Counted from the first letter of the stretch, positions 47,691 through 59,066 are shown. The stretch is 64,000 bases of DNA from Lotus japonicus (GCF_012489685.1 NC_080046.1:64557984-64621983); one strand, 5' to 3'. The notes: generated from the letters alone by a model not told the origin. A program made the numbers and translations.

Positions 47691-48010
47691 TGGAGTTTAT
47701 ATTTGAGATCTTAACAAATTGCCTGGTCATGAGCCTATGTTTAAAGATTAACAAACACAAAACAGAAGAACGGTGTAAGTAATAAATAAACTTTAAAAAA
47801 AATTCTAAATCCACTTATGTACGGTCACGAGCCTCTGACATGTTTGTAAATTCTACTACAATTAATTCTGAAGCCATAATAAATAAATTTTAGGGAGATG
47901 TTTTTTGCAGCTGAGTTTTGGTAATTGCTTCTGGGTTTTAGTAATTGATTATGAGAACGAGAAAATCATCAAAACATGCTATCAAAAATACAATATTGTG
48001 ACAAAAGAAA

Positions 48011-49716
48011 TCAAAAGGTAATATAGCTAGAACCATATATAAACTTGTTTAGTCGTTCAGAAATCCTCTCAGCAACATTGGCAGATCCTGTCACCTGAAC
48101 AATGCAATCAGAGTTATTACATGAATAAACATTATGGAAATCAAGATCACTTAGAGTTATTATATATAACTAACCAGGCAGTGTATTGAATGGAAAGCAG
48201 AACCTTCAATGACTTTATAACTTGCATTAACAACATCTACTCCTTCTTCATGAAGAACGCGAATTGTCTCATTGAACATGAACTGACAATCCGACCCAGT
48301 TATCAGAACAACATCTAAGGCTGAACCCATTTGTTGTATCTCAATTTTTGGAGATTTTAACCCCATGCTCGGGCCTTCTTTCAAACTCATCACATTAGGC
48401 CTCTCAATTCCCAACAGGGTGTTCTTCTTTTCCTTCATTTTCTCTAGGTTCACCTGTAATCTTTTTATGTAGTTTGTGGCTTCCTCTAGCTGATCTGGTA
48501 GTGAAATTGCCTCCTGTATATTCAAATAAAAGAGCAAACATATACTTCAAATTACTTATATTTTATATTTTGTGCTGAAATTCAAATTTTTATTTGAATA
48601 ATGACAGCAACTGAGCAACACCGACCAAACTCTAGACCATTTTATCGTAATGCCTTTAATTACATGTGATGATCAAGTGTCCCACAATTTTATGTCATAC
48701 TTCTAATGTTACACTACCAAAAAAGTTGCTCAAACAACAAAAATTACAATGGCTTCGGTTGATGGCAGTTTAGTGACTAAATTAGTGCCTGAATTTGTTC
48801 TTAGTTCAATAGCTAGATTGGTCAAATTAATGCAGTTTTGTGTTCAAATACATCTTTTATCAGAATAATAGCAGCAACAATGATGAAATTCTATATGGCT
48901 GTCATAAAAACTAAAAACATGTTTTGATGAAATGTCCTAAAAAATTATGTTTTTAGGTGAAACAGATGAAGAGGTTTATATTATAGTTCTAACATTATAC
49001 TACCAAAAAATTTGCTCCAAGAGGGATAGTTTTTTAGTCGCTTCAAACACTAACAGTTTAACAACTAAATTAGCGACTGGTTATTTTCACATCAATCACT
49101 AAATTGGTTAAATTACTGCAAATTTGTGTTGAAATTGAATTTTTTATTAGAATGATGGTTGCAACAAGGATGAAATTTTATTTCACTTTGTCATAAAGAC
49201 TTAAATTACATGTTTGGATCAAGTGTTCTTAAAATGTATGTTGTTATAAGCCCTGTTTTTGATAATTCTTGCTGGGAGTATTATTTGGCAGTCCTGTTCT
49301 GTTTTTACCAGATAATAGTTGGCTCCTTGCTAACAATATCTATTTCACTTGTAATTGCTTGGAGTACTCATAGTACTTCTTTTTATATCAAATTTTCCTT
49401 ATCTAAAAAAAATGTGAATAGATTTATTTTATAGTTCTAACATTAAAGTACCAAATTTTTTTGCTAAAAGAGCGACAATTTTTCTCAGCCGCTAACAGTT
49501 TAGTAACTAATTAGCAACTAACTTTTTTCAGATGAATCCCTAAATCGGTCAGTGAAGTTCTGATGTGTATAAGAAGATGAGAGAAAAGAGAGGGACCTTT
49601 GAGGTTTGATGAAGCACCAGTGAGTTGAGCTTGCGGTAGAGTGTTCTCATTTGATTTCTTCTATTCCTCTCAATGACTTTTCTATCAACTCTGGATGAAC
49701 TAGGGTTGTTATCCAT
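48011..49716 (-). CDS. bHLH transcription factor (bHLH162-like group)
   Basis: This encodes a plant bHLH factor expected to act as a nuclear dimer on E-box-like DNA. The three exons on the minus strand are 49597-49716, 48175-48513 and 48011-48094. All have GT-AG introns in phase 0, giving 180 residues, about the size of Arabidopsis bHLH162. The basic region is DRKVIERNRRNQMRTLY; helix 1 is LYRKLNSLVLHQ. The loop is very short, and helix 2 is SLPDQLEEATNYIKRLQVNL. The C-terminal half resembles an ACT-like dimerisation fold: LDVVLITGSDCQFMFNETIR and VLHEEGVDVVNASYKVIEG, ending ERISERLNKFIYG. The usual basic-region His is replaced (Arg12 or Lys13 at that place) while Glu16 and Arg20 are kept, so DNA preference may differ from classic E-box factors. 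The assignment to the subgroup is by overall pattern. Confidence 0.88.
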
Positions 49717-51685
49717 CAATATTCCAGGAGCACAACCTCAATGTAGGTAGCAGAAAATGCTCATTCCATGAAAAGAGCAAGCTAGCTTAGCTTCTCATAT
49801 AATAGTTGTCAGTTTCTTGGAATCGTTGGTGCATGTCTTTTAGAAAAGCAAGATAATATCATTACATGCTGCTGATCAAAGTTCAGTGATTGTGACGGTT
49901 GTGGGGGCACTAGTAGCTGTGTTCATATCTCCTACACTTATCACCAAATAATATCATTACATGTTATAAATAATATATTAAATATTATATTTTATAGAAA
50001 ATAAAACAGGCTCACGTACAGATAAACTGTTTTATAACATTGTAAAAACTGTTTTATATAATGGTTTGCCATAAAATTATTTGAAAAGTGAGATCGAATG
50101 TATTAAAATTGATTTATTATTTTCTAATTTCTCCTCAAAAAGTAACTTGATTTTTCTTAATATTTAATATTATCAAAGGTGGATTTTTTCTTTCACAAAA
50201 GATACAATTAAATAACATGATCATTTAAAAGATTGGTGTGATATAAAATTAATTCTTTTTAAGCTTTAAGTAACATTGAACTTACCTTTATATAAAGCTT
50301 ATGTTATGTTGGTTTGATTGTTTGAATAACGTTGATATTACTTTTATAGGTACAATTTAATATCAACGGTTTTTCCTTACAAGAGGAAATAGGGACAAAA
50401 TAAACTACGCAGGCTTGTTTAAACATAACGAGGCAATAATATTTGATGGAGGAATATTTGTCCAAATACGACGTGAGGTACTTCTAACGAAATTTGGCGG
50501 GTTAAGAAGTCAGCTGCGTTATTCATCTTTCTTAGAACTTGACATATCTCTACTCTCCACTCCTCAGAGATCAAAGTATTGCATGCTCAAAATGTAGACA
50601 AACAATGTCAAAAGTTTGAGATCAAGCCTACCAATGGAGTTTTGGTTCCTATTGTTCAATCACTTCAATTAAATTTCTTTTTACTTTTAAAATTTAACAC
50701 ATGCAATCAGGAAATTGACATGGATTACAATTCTCTCCAAATGTAGTAAATTATACTATTAGGATTTCCAAACATTCAATAAAAAAAAGAAAATGACTAA
50801 TGTACTATAGGTATGTAACATCCTAAAATTGGTACACAATTTGTCGGTTCCAAGGGATATTTATGGATAGAAACTTCAATTTTGTCATGACAGGAAAAGA
50901 ATAATCTTTTTAAAGTGGCTTTGGGTGCTCTACCACAGCCACACACTGCAAAGACAAAAGATATATCATGTTCTTCTTTTTCGCCACAGTCATAATAGTA
51001 TCACGATAACATTTTGCAATAAAACATTGGATAATGATAGATACACGAATTGTGTAAATTCTTTTCACACTTATTTAATTATTTTCTGTCATATCAAAAA
51101 ATATAATTTTAATTTAATTTAAATAATAGAGGAATTTAATAGTCTATCTTATGCAGCATAAAATGGTTGGATCATGTCCATTAAACTCTAAAACATATAC
51201 GTAAAAGTTTGATTGCTTTTTAAAGCTTCATAGGATCAAAAATTATACACCATCTTTAACATTCAAAACTAATAAGAAAGTCCAAATGAAACGAGTTATA
51301 TTGTTTGAAACAAACCAAACAAACCTACCCAAAAACTTAATGTCATATTTATTTGAAAAAAAAAACTATCAATGTTATATTTGAGTCTCGAGATAAATAA
51401 TCTCATTACTTTGGACCCTGGGGTAACTAGCTAATATAAAAAATAACAACAATAAAATATACTATTAGTTTGTGGTCGATACAGCAAGGAACGGAGCCCA
51501 AAACAGTTAGGCCCCAAAGCCAATCAATAAAAACTTTATACTTTAGAAAAAAATTAAGATTGTGCTGGCTATCAAGTTTCCCCAACCCGCAAGGCAAGAG
51601 AGCTTCTTAGTGGGGCTCATGGGATAATTTTTAGGCAAACTTAAAAGGTGAATTATGTGGTGCTTGTGAGAAAATGTGGGTGTGG
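49717..51685. other. bHLH promoter side and spacer, no gene seen
   Basis: AT-rich sequence with short unsupported frames only. I could not select a promoter element. Dispersed caaatttgtc/acaatttgt-type motifs are not distinct enough to call a repeat. Confidence 0.45.
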
Positions 51686-52364
51686 GAATCCGGATCCTCT
51701 CCTACACAAATTTTCATCCAGCCCCTCCTGCAATGTTATTGGCCGTTAGATTTATCATGTGGTCCAGAAAATTCCTGTCTAAAAATTATGATAGACATTA
51801 AATGACAGCCCTTGGATGCATCTAACGGTGCACATAATAAACCTCATTTGAGTCATTTCACAGTCCCTCTCTCCCTCATTCTTGTGCCTCTTCTCAACGA
51901 CGGTTATCTCCGCTGCTTCAATTTTGTTCCTGTGCCTTGTATGAACTGAAAGCTTCCCTGTTCTGTTTGATTTTGGTCCCAACTCTCCACTACTGTGTCA
52001 GATACTTTCTCCTTCTCTTGCTACAACTTTGTTTCAATTGCAGTATAAAAGGTTTGGTATTGATCAATGATATGGTGAGGTAATCTCAAAGGATATCAAA
52101 AGAAAGCAGACAAGAGGAGGAGCAATGGTCGTTGATCAGAAAAGGTTTTCTCATGACGGCAAGGAACAAGAGTGTCAATTGGATTTCTGTTTGGAGCTAT
52201 TTAATTTAAACCATTAGATTCATCTTACAGTTAACATTAACTTAACAGTATATAATTATCATAATTTTTAGACTATAATTTTCTGGATCACATGATCAAT
52301 CTAACGGCCAATAACATTGCAGGAGGGGCTGGATGAAAATTTGTGCCGGAGAGGATCCGGATTC
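51686..52364. mobile_element. palindromic TIR element (about 110-bp arms), Mutator-like
   Basis: The left arm begins GAATCCGGATCCTCTCC and continues acaaattttcatccagcccc; the right arm is its near-perfect complement ending at 52364. The arms extend through ggccgttagat and ataattttctgga. The interior (about 450 bp) is non-coding with a CT-rich leader-like stretch at 51850-52070. Long arms suggest a Mutator-like MITE. I could not see a matching 9-bp target duplication, so the superfamily is inferred. Confidence 0.65.
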
Positions 52365-52857
52365 TTGCCTCCATGTTGTTTATCAAATAAAAAAGAGACA
52401 TCTGGCAATTATTATATCAAATTTTTTATTTTCCATCAATTTCCGTTTATTCTATAAATTCAAAATAATTTATGATATTAATTTTGAAAAGAGTTTTTTA
52501 GCAATTGTTAGAGAGTTGCCTCTGGTTAATATGAGTTTTTACCATGAGTGAGATTTAGTTTGAAGATTGAAACAACATTGTTGGTTCATATTCTATTGTT
52601 CTTGGTTCATCCTCAACACACCAGTAAACCCTAATCTCATACTTCTTCATCTTCAATTCTTCATCTTTCAGAAAGGAGAACCCAAATATCACATTTTTCC
52701 TCTTTCATTTTGGTTCTCTTTCACCGATCAAGTGCTATTGGTGGTTCATCTTCCTTTGTATTTGAAATCTGCTGCTCTGCAACTTCTTCTTCTCTCTCCC
52801 TCTCTCGTTAATTTCAAGCTTTTTTAATCAACAAAGTAAAGATTGTATTAGTACTAA
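52365..52857. other. spacer between two elements, no gene supported
   Basis: Open frames at 52333-52551 and 52567-52827 are AT-biased and match nothing I know. Confidence 0.4.
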
Positions 52858-54401
52858 GAGCATCTCCAATGGTAGGAACTTATTTTGGGACTTAATTTTT
52901 GTGGGCCCAAATTGCCACATAGGATTTAAGACACTCATAAGGTCTTCATGCACATTTTACTCTAGTGGTTAAGATCTTATTTTACTTTTTGACTGGACCC
53001 ACAATACCCAATATATTTATATTATTTATTTCCCTCCCTAATTTTTACTTTGGTTATGGTATTGAAGGAGAGAGAAAAAAATCTAATAATATATAGTTTG
53101 AGACTCATTGAAAGCTTAGGTGTCAATAATCTACAGCTTCCACAATTGTAGGGACATGTATCAAGCTAATAAAACTCATGAAATAATATATATATAGTCA
53201 AGCTTCATAATATTCACCTAATAAACCTATATACTATTTGAAATTCAAAATATAGAAGAAAAGAAAAAACAAACGTAACAAACCTATACTTCAGTGGTCA
53301 AAAGTTTTGATTTTTTAATAAAAAATTTGATAATATAATATGAGATTATAATTTCTTTAATTGCAATATTCTAGAATATATACTAACCTGAAAACAAAAA
53401 CGTGAAACATCTTCTCATCTTGATTTTAGTGGATTTCAAAAACTAACTCTTGAATTTCTGGATTAGTTTACATTTAGTCAAGTAGAAGTATTTAAGGTTA
53501 ACAATGCACCTGGTCTTATATTCATTCATCTTTAACTCATAAAAAAAAGAGGGAAATTTAAAATACAAAATTTAAAAATAAAAACATCATTATAAAAAAA
53601 CCATTATCACACATTTCAGAATTCACGTTCCCCATCTCAAAAATTCTCACACAACTCTCTCTACTTCCCCCTCCTTCCTCTCAACCATGACAGACCTCAT
53701 ATCAGATGTTTGTCTTTCAAAAGTAACAAGTTCCTTCGCTGCAAGGATATTACGTATGTGGACTTTGTCTTCCTTTGACAATCCATCAGACATAGGTACT
53801 ATTGACATGGTATTGATGGATCATCAGGTATATTCACAAACTTTACAATTTTTTTCTTGGTAAATTTTCAAATATTTTTGCATATAATTTTTTTTAATCA
53901 TTTACAGAGTTCGAAAATACAAGCATCAATAAAAGACTCGGCTGTCATTGAGATCTTTAATGACAAACTCATGGAAGGTGAGGTATACTGGTTTAGTAGT
54001 TTAGCTGTTTTGGGTAATATCAGAAAGTACAGATCAACACGTCACTCCTGTCATCTGAATTTCCAAGAAAAAACTACAGCTGTCGTGATTAAGGAAACAA
54101 ACATCCCGATGTTTGGATTCTCATTCATTTCATATTCTGAATTGATCAACATAATTACATAAGTATTGATACATCTTTCCTGGTTGGTGAGTGCAATGTT
54201 TTTATCTGTTTTGATTTTTTAATATTTATTTTTTAAATTGAAAACACTATTTTAAAATTTAAAAAAATTATCAAGATTTTATCTGGAAAAAATTGACTCT
54301 TTCATTTACGGAAATTTAATATTTTTCATTTATATTATTAGTTTTCCAAAATATGAATTTAAAATTAACAAAAAAATTAAAAAAAAAACTAACGCCTTTT
54401 T

Positions 54402-56137
54402 AGAAAAATAGATATACAAGTCAGTTATAGCTTCCATTCCAACCTATGCTATGCAAGTTTTTTACCTTCCTCGTAGTGTGAAGATCCGAATCAACAAGAT
54501 CATGCGTTCATTCATCTGGAGAAATAATCAAGGAGGAAAAGGATGGCACCTCGTGGGTTGGCATAATGTGGCAAGACCTAAGGATGAGGGAGGTTTGGCA
54601 CTCCGTGATATGAACTATGCAAACACAGCTTTACTTGGCAAAGCAATTTGGGGTATCTTCCATAAACCCCATAAATTGTGGGTTCAAGCACTAACACATA
54701 AATATTTGCGTAAGTCTTCAATTTTACAGGTCCAATCGAAACCGTCGGATTCTCATGTGTGGAAGGGCTTACTTAAAGCGCGGGATCAATTGAAGAATGG
54801 ATTCCTGTATCGTCTAGGTGATGGCACAACTTCCCTATGGTATGATGATTGGAGTGGGAGCGGAAAAATTGCCACCATGGTCCCTTACGTGGACATCCAT
54901 GATGTTAGCTTGTCATTGAGGGATGTTATTTCAGATGGAGCTTGGAACGTGAGCAACTTATATACTGTTATGCCGACTGAGGTGGTGGAACAACTGGAGA
55001 AAGTGAAGCCAAATCTGATTCAGGGGCGTCGAGATACTTGGATTTGGGATCCCAGCGACAAAGGGTGCTACACGGTAAGAGAGGCATATGTATGGCTTCG
55101 TCAGCAGGACCAACCAGAAACACCTCAAGGGGATTGGCGATGGCTTTGGCGTTTGAAAATTCCTGAAAAAGTTCGATTGTTTATCTGGTTGGTATTGCAT
55201 AACTCCCTCCAGGTGAATCGTTACAGATTCAGATGCAATATGGCGGATTCGCCGAACTGTGGCCGGTGTTCAGCGGCGGTGGAAGACATTCTCCATTGCC
55301 TGAGAGATTGTCCGCATTCCAGAGAGATTTGGAGGATGGCGGGTGCCTTGCGATGGAGGGGATTTATGGATAGCGACTGCCAGAACTGGGTTCGAAGACT
55401 AGCGCAGGGACCAGATGGCTTGAAGTTCATGATGTGTTTATGGGGAATCTGGAAATGGAGAAATAATATGGTTTTTGAAACCTCGCCATGGCTGATTCAG
55501 GAAGCATGGAGGCGCATCTGCCATGAGCATGATGAAGTGGCTCGGTTCCTGGATAATAACATTGCTGCAACGACTGAAAACTGGATGTGCAACAGGTGGG
55601 CGGTGCCTCCATCTGGGAAAATAAATCTGTGCGTGGATGGTAGTTTTTGGTTGCAGGATCAGCGTATGGGTGCTGGGGGCCTTGTGCGGGATGACCAGGG
55701 ACACTGGGTGCGTGGGTTTCATGCCTTCCAAACGACGGGAAATGCCCTCCTGGCTGAAGCTTGGGCCTTAAAGCTTGGCTTGCAGTTGGTTTGGGATTGG
55801 GGCTTCAGAGATGTCATATGCAATGTGGATTGTGCTGACTTATTGAAGTCTCTGGAGGATGAAGAGAGTAGGATGTGCCTACCTATCCTGGATGACATTC
55901 ATGAGCTTATTAGCAGGCAGTGGTCAGTCTCCCTGATTCGAGTCTCGCGTGATTGTAATAAGCCGACAGATTGGTTAGCAAAGAAAGGAGCCTCTTCCCC
56001 TACGGTGCCCCTTTGTGTGCTTGATTCTCCGCCATTGGACTTAGAGATCCTCATTATGGGTGATCGTTTTGCGGCTTTGTAGTTGTTTGTGTTGGTTTAT
56101 TTTCCGATGTAGCAAAAAAAAGAAAAATAGATATACA
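54402..56137 (+). mobile_element. 5'-truncated LINE (L1-type) with 17-bp target duplication
   Basis: agaaaaatagatataca at 54402-54418 is repeated exactly at 56121-56137. The inserted DNA (54419-56120) ends in a short poly(A) run. It contains only the C-terminal part of a LINE ORF2. Truncation at the 5' end, poly(A) and a long target duplication are the signature of target-primed reverse transcription. It lies in an intron of the Helitron's RPA-like gene and so is the youngest layer of the nest. Confidence 0.95.
54451..56082 (+). CDS. LINE ORF2 C-terminal fragment (zf-RVT and RNase H)
   Basis: This open frame of 543 codons lacks the endonuclease and most of the reverse transcriptase. It begins in the RT thumb (QVFYLPRSVKIRINKIMRSF, then GGLALRDMNYANTALLGKA). 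Next is the zf-RVT region at about residues 215-300, with WLWRLKIPEKVRLFIWLVLH followed by the C-x2-C and H-x3-C pattern in NCGRCSAAVEDILHCLRDC. The RNase H domain of the RVT_3 type occupies about residues 395-515, with candidate catalytic acids in CVDGSFW, LAEAWALK, NVDCADLLKS and the late KPTDWLAKKG. The first ATG is arbitrary because the true start was lost on insertion; the same frame is open a little further upstream. The absence of stops indicates a fairly recent insertion. It can encode no complete retrotransposon function and is not a host gene. Confidence 0.9.
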   Translation: MQVFYLPRSVKIRINKIMRSFIWRNNQGGKGWHLVGWHNVARPKDEGGLALRDMNYANTALLGKAIWGIFHKPHKLWVQALTHKYLRKSSILQVQSKPSDSHVWKGLLKARDQLKNGFLYRLGDGTTSLWYDDWSGSGKIATMVPYVDIHDVSLSLRDVISDGAWNVSNLYTVMPTEVVEQLEKVKPNLIQGRRDTWIWDPSDKGCYTVREAYVWLRQQDQPETPQGDWRWLWRLKIPEKVRLFIWLVLHNSLQVNRYRFRCNMADSPNCGRCSAAVEDILHCLRDCPHSREIWRMAGALRWRGFMDSDCQNWVRRLAQGPDGLKFMMCLWGIWKWRNNMVFETSPWLIQEAWRRICHEHDEVARFLDNNIAATTENWMCNRWAVPPSGKINLCVDGSFWLQDQRMGAGGLVRDDQGHWVRGFHAFQTTGNALLAEAWALKLGLQLVWDWGFRDVICNVDCADLLKSLEDEESRMCLPILDDIHELISRQWSVSLIRVSRDCNKPTDWLAKKGASSPTVPLCVLDSPPLDLEILIMGDRFAAL

Positions 56138-57085
56138 GTAAAAAAAACTCTTTTATTTGCTATTTTCTTCTGTTTCGATATTTAGATATTTACTTATCTT
56201 TTTAAATTGAAAAAAATTATTTAAAAAAAAGAATCAACTCATTCTTTTACGGTAATTTAATATTATTTGATTTACATATCCAATTTTTCAAAATTTGAAT
56301 TAAAAAAATCTCTTTTATAAAAAAAATGTACATACAGTTATAAGAAATACTGTGTTTTGAAGGCTAATAGTTAGAAAAGTTAGAAATGAAATAAAACAAA
56401 GTTAACATTAACTACTTTATCTTTTTCATCATTTACAGATATAATCGGATTGTTATTTGGTCAACCTCGACTCACTCATTATGGAAAGGGGAAGACGAAG
56501 ATTCTCAATATAGATCTGTTAATTGATGGGTAAGTATTTGGTTTACCAATCAATAATTTATGTTCTTAATTCCATCTATTTACAACATAATGACTTCAAA
56601 TTAGATATATTTATTTAATGCAGACATAAAATGGAGCGCGCATTGTTTCGTGAATACGCTGATGAGTTTAACACATTGCTTCATAATGACACTTTTCCCA
56701 GCCAAGTTGTCGTTATTAATATGGCAAGAGTTAAATTTTATAAGGGTAACAACTCTAAATTTATTTAACATCTTAATTTTATGCAACACGTAGATAATGT
56801 GTTCTTTATGGTGATTCTTTATGGTGATTTTATACAAAGGTAAAAATGTACTGCAAAACTCAATGTATGGAACAAAGATATTTTTCAACTCTGATATTCC
56901 TGAGGTCCTTGCTATCAAGCAAAGGTATGTACATTGCAATATTCTCTTCCTAATAGTACCCACCATGCCCATTCATTTTATACTGACTAAATTCATTCTT
57001 ATTTTAAGCATAATGGTCAATCAAAGTCTCACACCATTCAACAATCAACTCAATGATCCTAGCCAATTGAAACCAGAAGATGACT

Positions 57086-57890
57086 TCTAATACTATATAG
57101 TTTAAGACTCATCAGAATCCTACGTGTCAATCATATAGAGATTCATCTTTAATGGACACGTGTCAATCAATCAAAATTCAACAAATAATCAATATGAAAC
57201 TTTGATTAATTATACACTAAACCTTTTTTTTTCAAAATATTATACACTAAACCATACTATTTGAAAATCTGAAAATTCATAACTATTTGAAATTCAAAAT
57301 ATTAAAGAAAAAGGTAATAAAATACATAACAACCATCGAGAATGATTTTTTTTAACTTCGGTGGTCAAAAGTTTTGGATTTTGAATAAAAAATCTGATAA
57401 TATAATATTATATTTTGAATTAAAAATCTCACAATTTAAGGGTTCCAATGCACCTGGTCAAGAATATGAAGCTTCATCACAAAAAGTACAGGTGTCTAAT
57501 TTTAAACAACCTCAATGTTCAATTCTAATAATTTGATATTATAAACTATATAATTACAATATTCTAGAATATACTAACGTGAAAAAATCTTGAAACATCC
57601 TCTCATCTTAATTTTAGTAGATTTTATTTAGGTTCTATGAATATGGTCACAATTTTAAAGGTTTTTATAAACAAAAATCTGATTTTGATATATGGAATGT
57701 GGGAGAGAAATTATTTTGATCTGTCAATTTTGAATTTAAAACTTTATCATTTTTAAAATATTTCAAATGCGCCAACTTTCAATTTTCAAGGGTTAAATTT
57801 GTTATTAAAAATTGATCACTATCACATTTGAGATACCACGCACTCCTAACTCTTTCTCCCTTCTTCCTATCAACCATGTCAGACCATACT
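57086..57890 (+). repeat. second Helitron 5' end and leader, diverged copy of 53082-53700
   Basis: TCTAATACTATATAGTTTAA at 57086 parallels the 5' end TCTAATAATATATAGTTTGA at 53082. The match continues patchily: ggtcaaaagttttg, aataaaaaaTYTgataatat, caatgcacctggtc, then ctagaatatactaac, gaaacatcYtctcatcttRa, and finally tcaaccatgWcagacc, which contains the RPA-gene start in both copies. It is therefore a diverged second Helitron 5' part rather than chance similarity. Confidence 0.75.
57209..57253. repeat. poly(T) micro-insert with 15-bp flanking direct repeat
   Basis: attatacactaaacc at 57209-57223 is repeated at 57239-57253 around ttttttttcaaaat. It has the same layout as the other micro-inserts and lies inside the second Helitron 5' part. 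Confidence 0.75.
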
Positions 57891-59066
57891 TTCTTCTCCT
57901 TTTTTTCTTTCATGTATTTCAACAATGCTTTGCTTTGTGCCTTTATAAATTACAAATTGTTATAACTCAAAAATATACAATTTCTTCATATCCTGGTTAT
58001 TTGAAGGTTGATTTTCCTTTTATCATAAATTCATAATGAAAATAATAGGTAATCTTTCTTTCTTCCTATTGAATTCTTTCGATCTTTGTTGTATTAAAGG
58101 TTGATTTTCATTTTGAAAGCAGTGAAGAAAAGCATTCATGATTCGTCCTTTGTAATATAAATTTTTATTTTCACAATACATATTGTCGACTTTTATCAAC
58201 TGTGATGGGTTTTTTTTTTCTTTTCAAATTTGTATATCTATTGTCTTATGTCTTTTCTATGAATTTACAGGCAGTTTTAAGCTTTTCATTTGTAAGGAGT
58301 AGTGAGAGTCATGGCAAAGGATCTCAGCTGAATTTACAATGAAAACATTATTTCACATGGATCCATGAGTATGATTTTGTTCAAGCATTCATTTCTTTCT
58401 TCTATATTTTGTACTTATTTTAACTTTGTATTATGATTTCAATTTAATTTGCTAATATACCTCTAAATTACCATTTGAGGTTTGAAATTAGAAAGTCAAA
58501 CAAATGCAAGAGTTTGGAAGAAGATACAAGAGTATAGAATATGAGATTAGTGAGTGTCTAAGATTTTTTTCATAATAGCTAATGATTTTTCTTAAATAAA
58601 ATAAAATAAATACGGGACAAAATTATTCATTAAGAACAAAGTGAGTTGTTTTTCTATGAACTAACTAAGTTTATTTTTAGCTTAATTACACTTTTGATCC
58701 CTATAAATTCATAAATGCGCCTTCAATTGCTCGATTTAAGTCATACACTTGACCATATGCATAAATTTTCTCTATTTTCACATCTGATCTTTGTAGACTG
58801 CTTTGGATTCGTGGTTTTGAAAACTAAATATTGTTTATCAAATTCACTATATTTTTTTATCATTATAAACCCGTGCCCTGCACGGGTACAAAATACTAGT
58901 ATTATTTTATTTAAGATCTCACATTTGAGAGTACCTGAGCTAAGGCACGGATCTTAGCTTTTGCTAAGATCTCATGCCATGTAGGATAACTCCAATGGTA
59001 AGATCTAATAAGAACCGGATCTTATTTTAAGGTCCCAAAATAAGGACTCTATTGGAGATGCTCTAA

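Larger units (their letters stand above)
53687..56924 (+). pseudogene. Helitron-borne RPA1/DUF223-like gene, interrupted and truncated
   Basis: Plant Helitrons often carry a gene resembling the large subunit of replication protein A, which binds single-stranded DNA. Five exons can be traced: 53687-53827, 53908-54162, 56439-56529, 56624-56745 and 56840-56924. Recognisable pieces are WTLSSFDNPSDIGTIDMVLM, then KIQASIKDSAVIEIFNDKLM followed by EGEVYWFSSLAVLGNIRKYR (the OB-fold strand pattern of DUF223), DIIGLLFGQPRLTHYGKGKT, FPSQVVVINMARVKFYKG and NVLQNSMYGTKIFFNSDIPE. Exon 2 runs into a TAA next to its expected donor, the LINE lies in the following intron, and the C-terminal half (second OB fold, zinc ribbon) is missing. 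It is therefore most likely dead, although exon phases are otherwise preserved. Confidence 0.75.
53082..58899 (+). mobile_element. Helitron (composite) with RPA-like gene, inserted in the MITE
   Basis: The 5' end is TCTAATAATATATAG at 53082, preceded by A. The 3' end has the hairpin CCCGTGC-CCT-GCACGGG (58870-58886), a short linker tacaaaata and CTAG at 58896-58899, followed by T. These are the standard Helitron marks, with no target duplication. It carries an RPA-like gene typical of plant Helitrons but no Rep/helicase, so it is not autonomous. A second 5' terminus lies inside at 57086, so the element looks like two Helitron 5' parts sharing one 3' end. A LINE (54419-56120) interrupts the RPA-like gene. 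Confidence 0.82.
52858..59063. mobile_element. Tourist-like (PIF/Harbinger) MITE split by a Helitron
   Basis: The left terminus gagcatctccaatgg at 52858 and the right terminus attggagatgctc ending at 59063 are inverse of each other, with TAA on both outer sides (52855-52857, 59064-59066). The inverted repeats extend through cttattttgggac. Without the nested DNA the MITE would be only about 390 bp: 52858-53081 plus 58900-59063. The 5.8-kb Helitron at 53082-58899 sits between A and T in it. Confidence 0.82.

Noticed and set aside
54451..56082. 543-codon frame as a host gene
   Set aside because: It is a LINE ORF2 remnant: it lies between an exact 17-bp target duplication with poly(A) and has the zf-RVT and RNase H order of LINEs.
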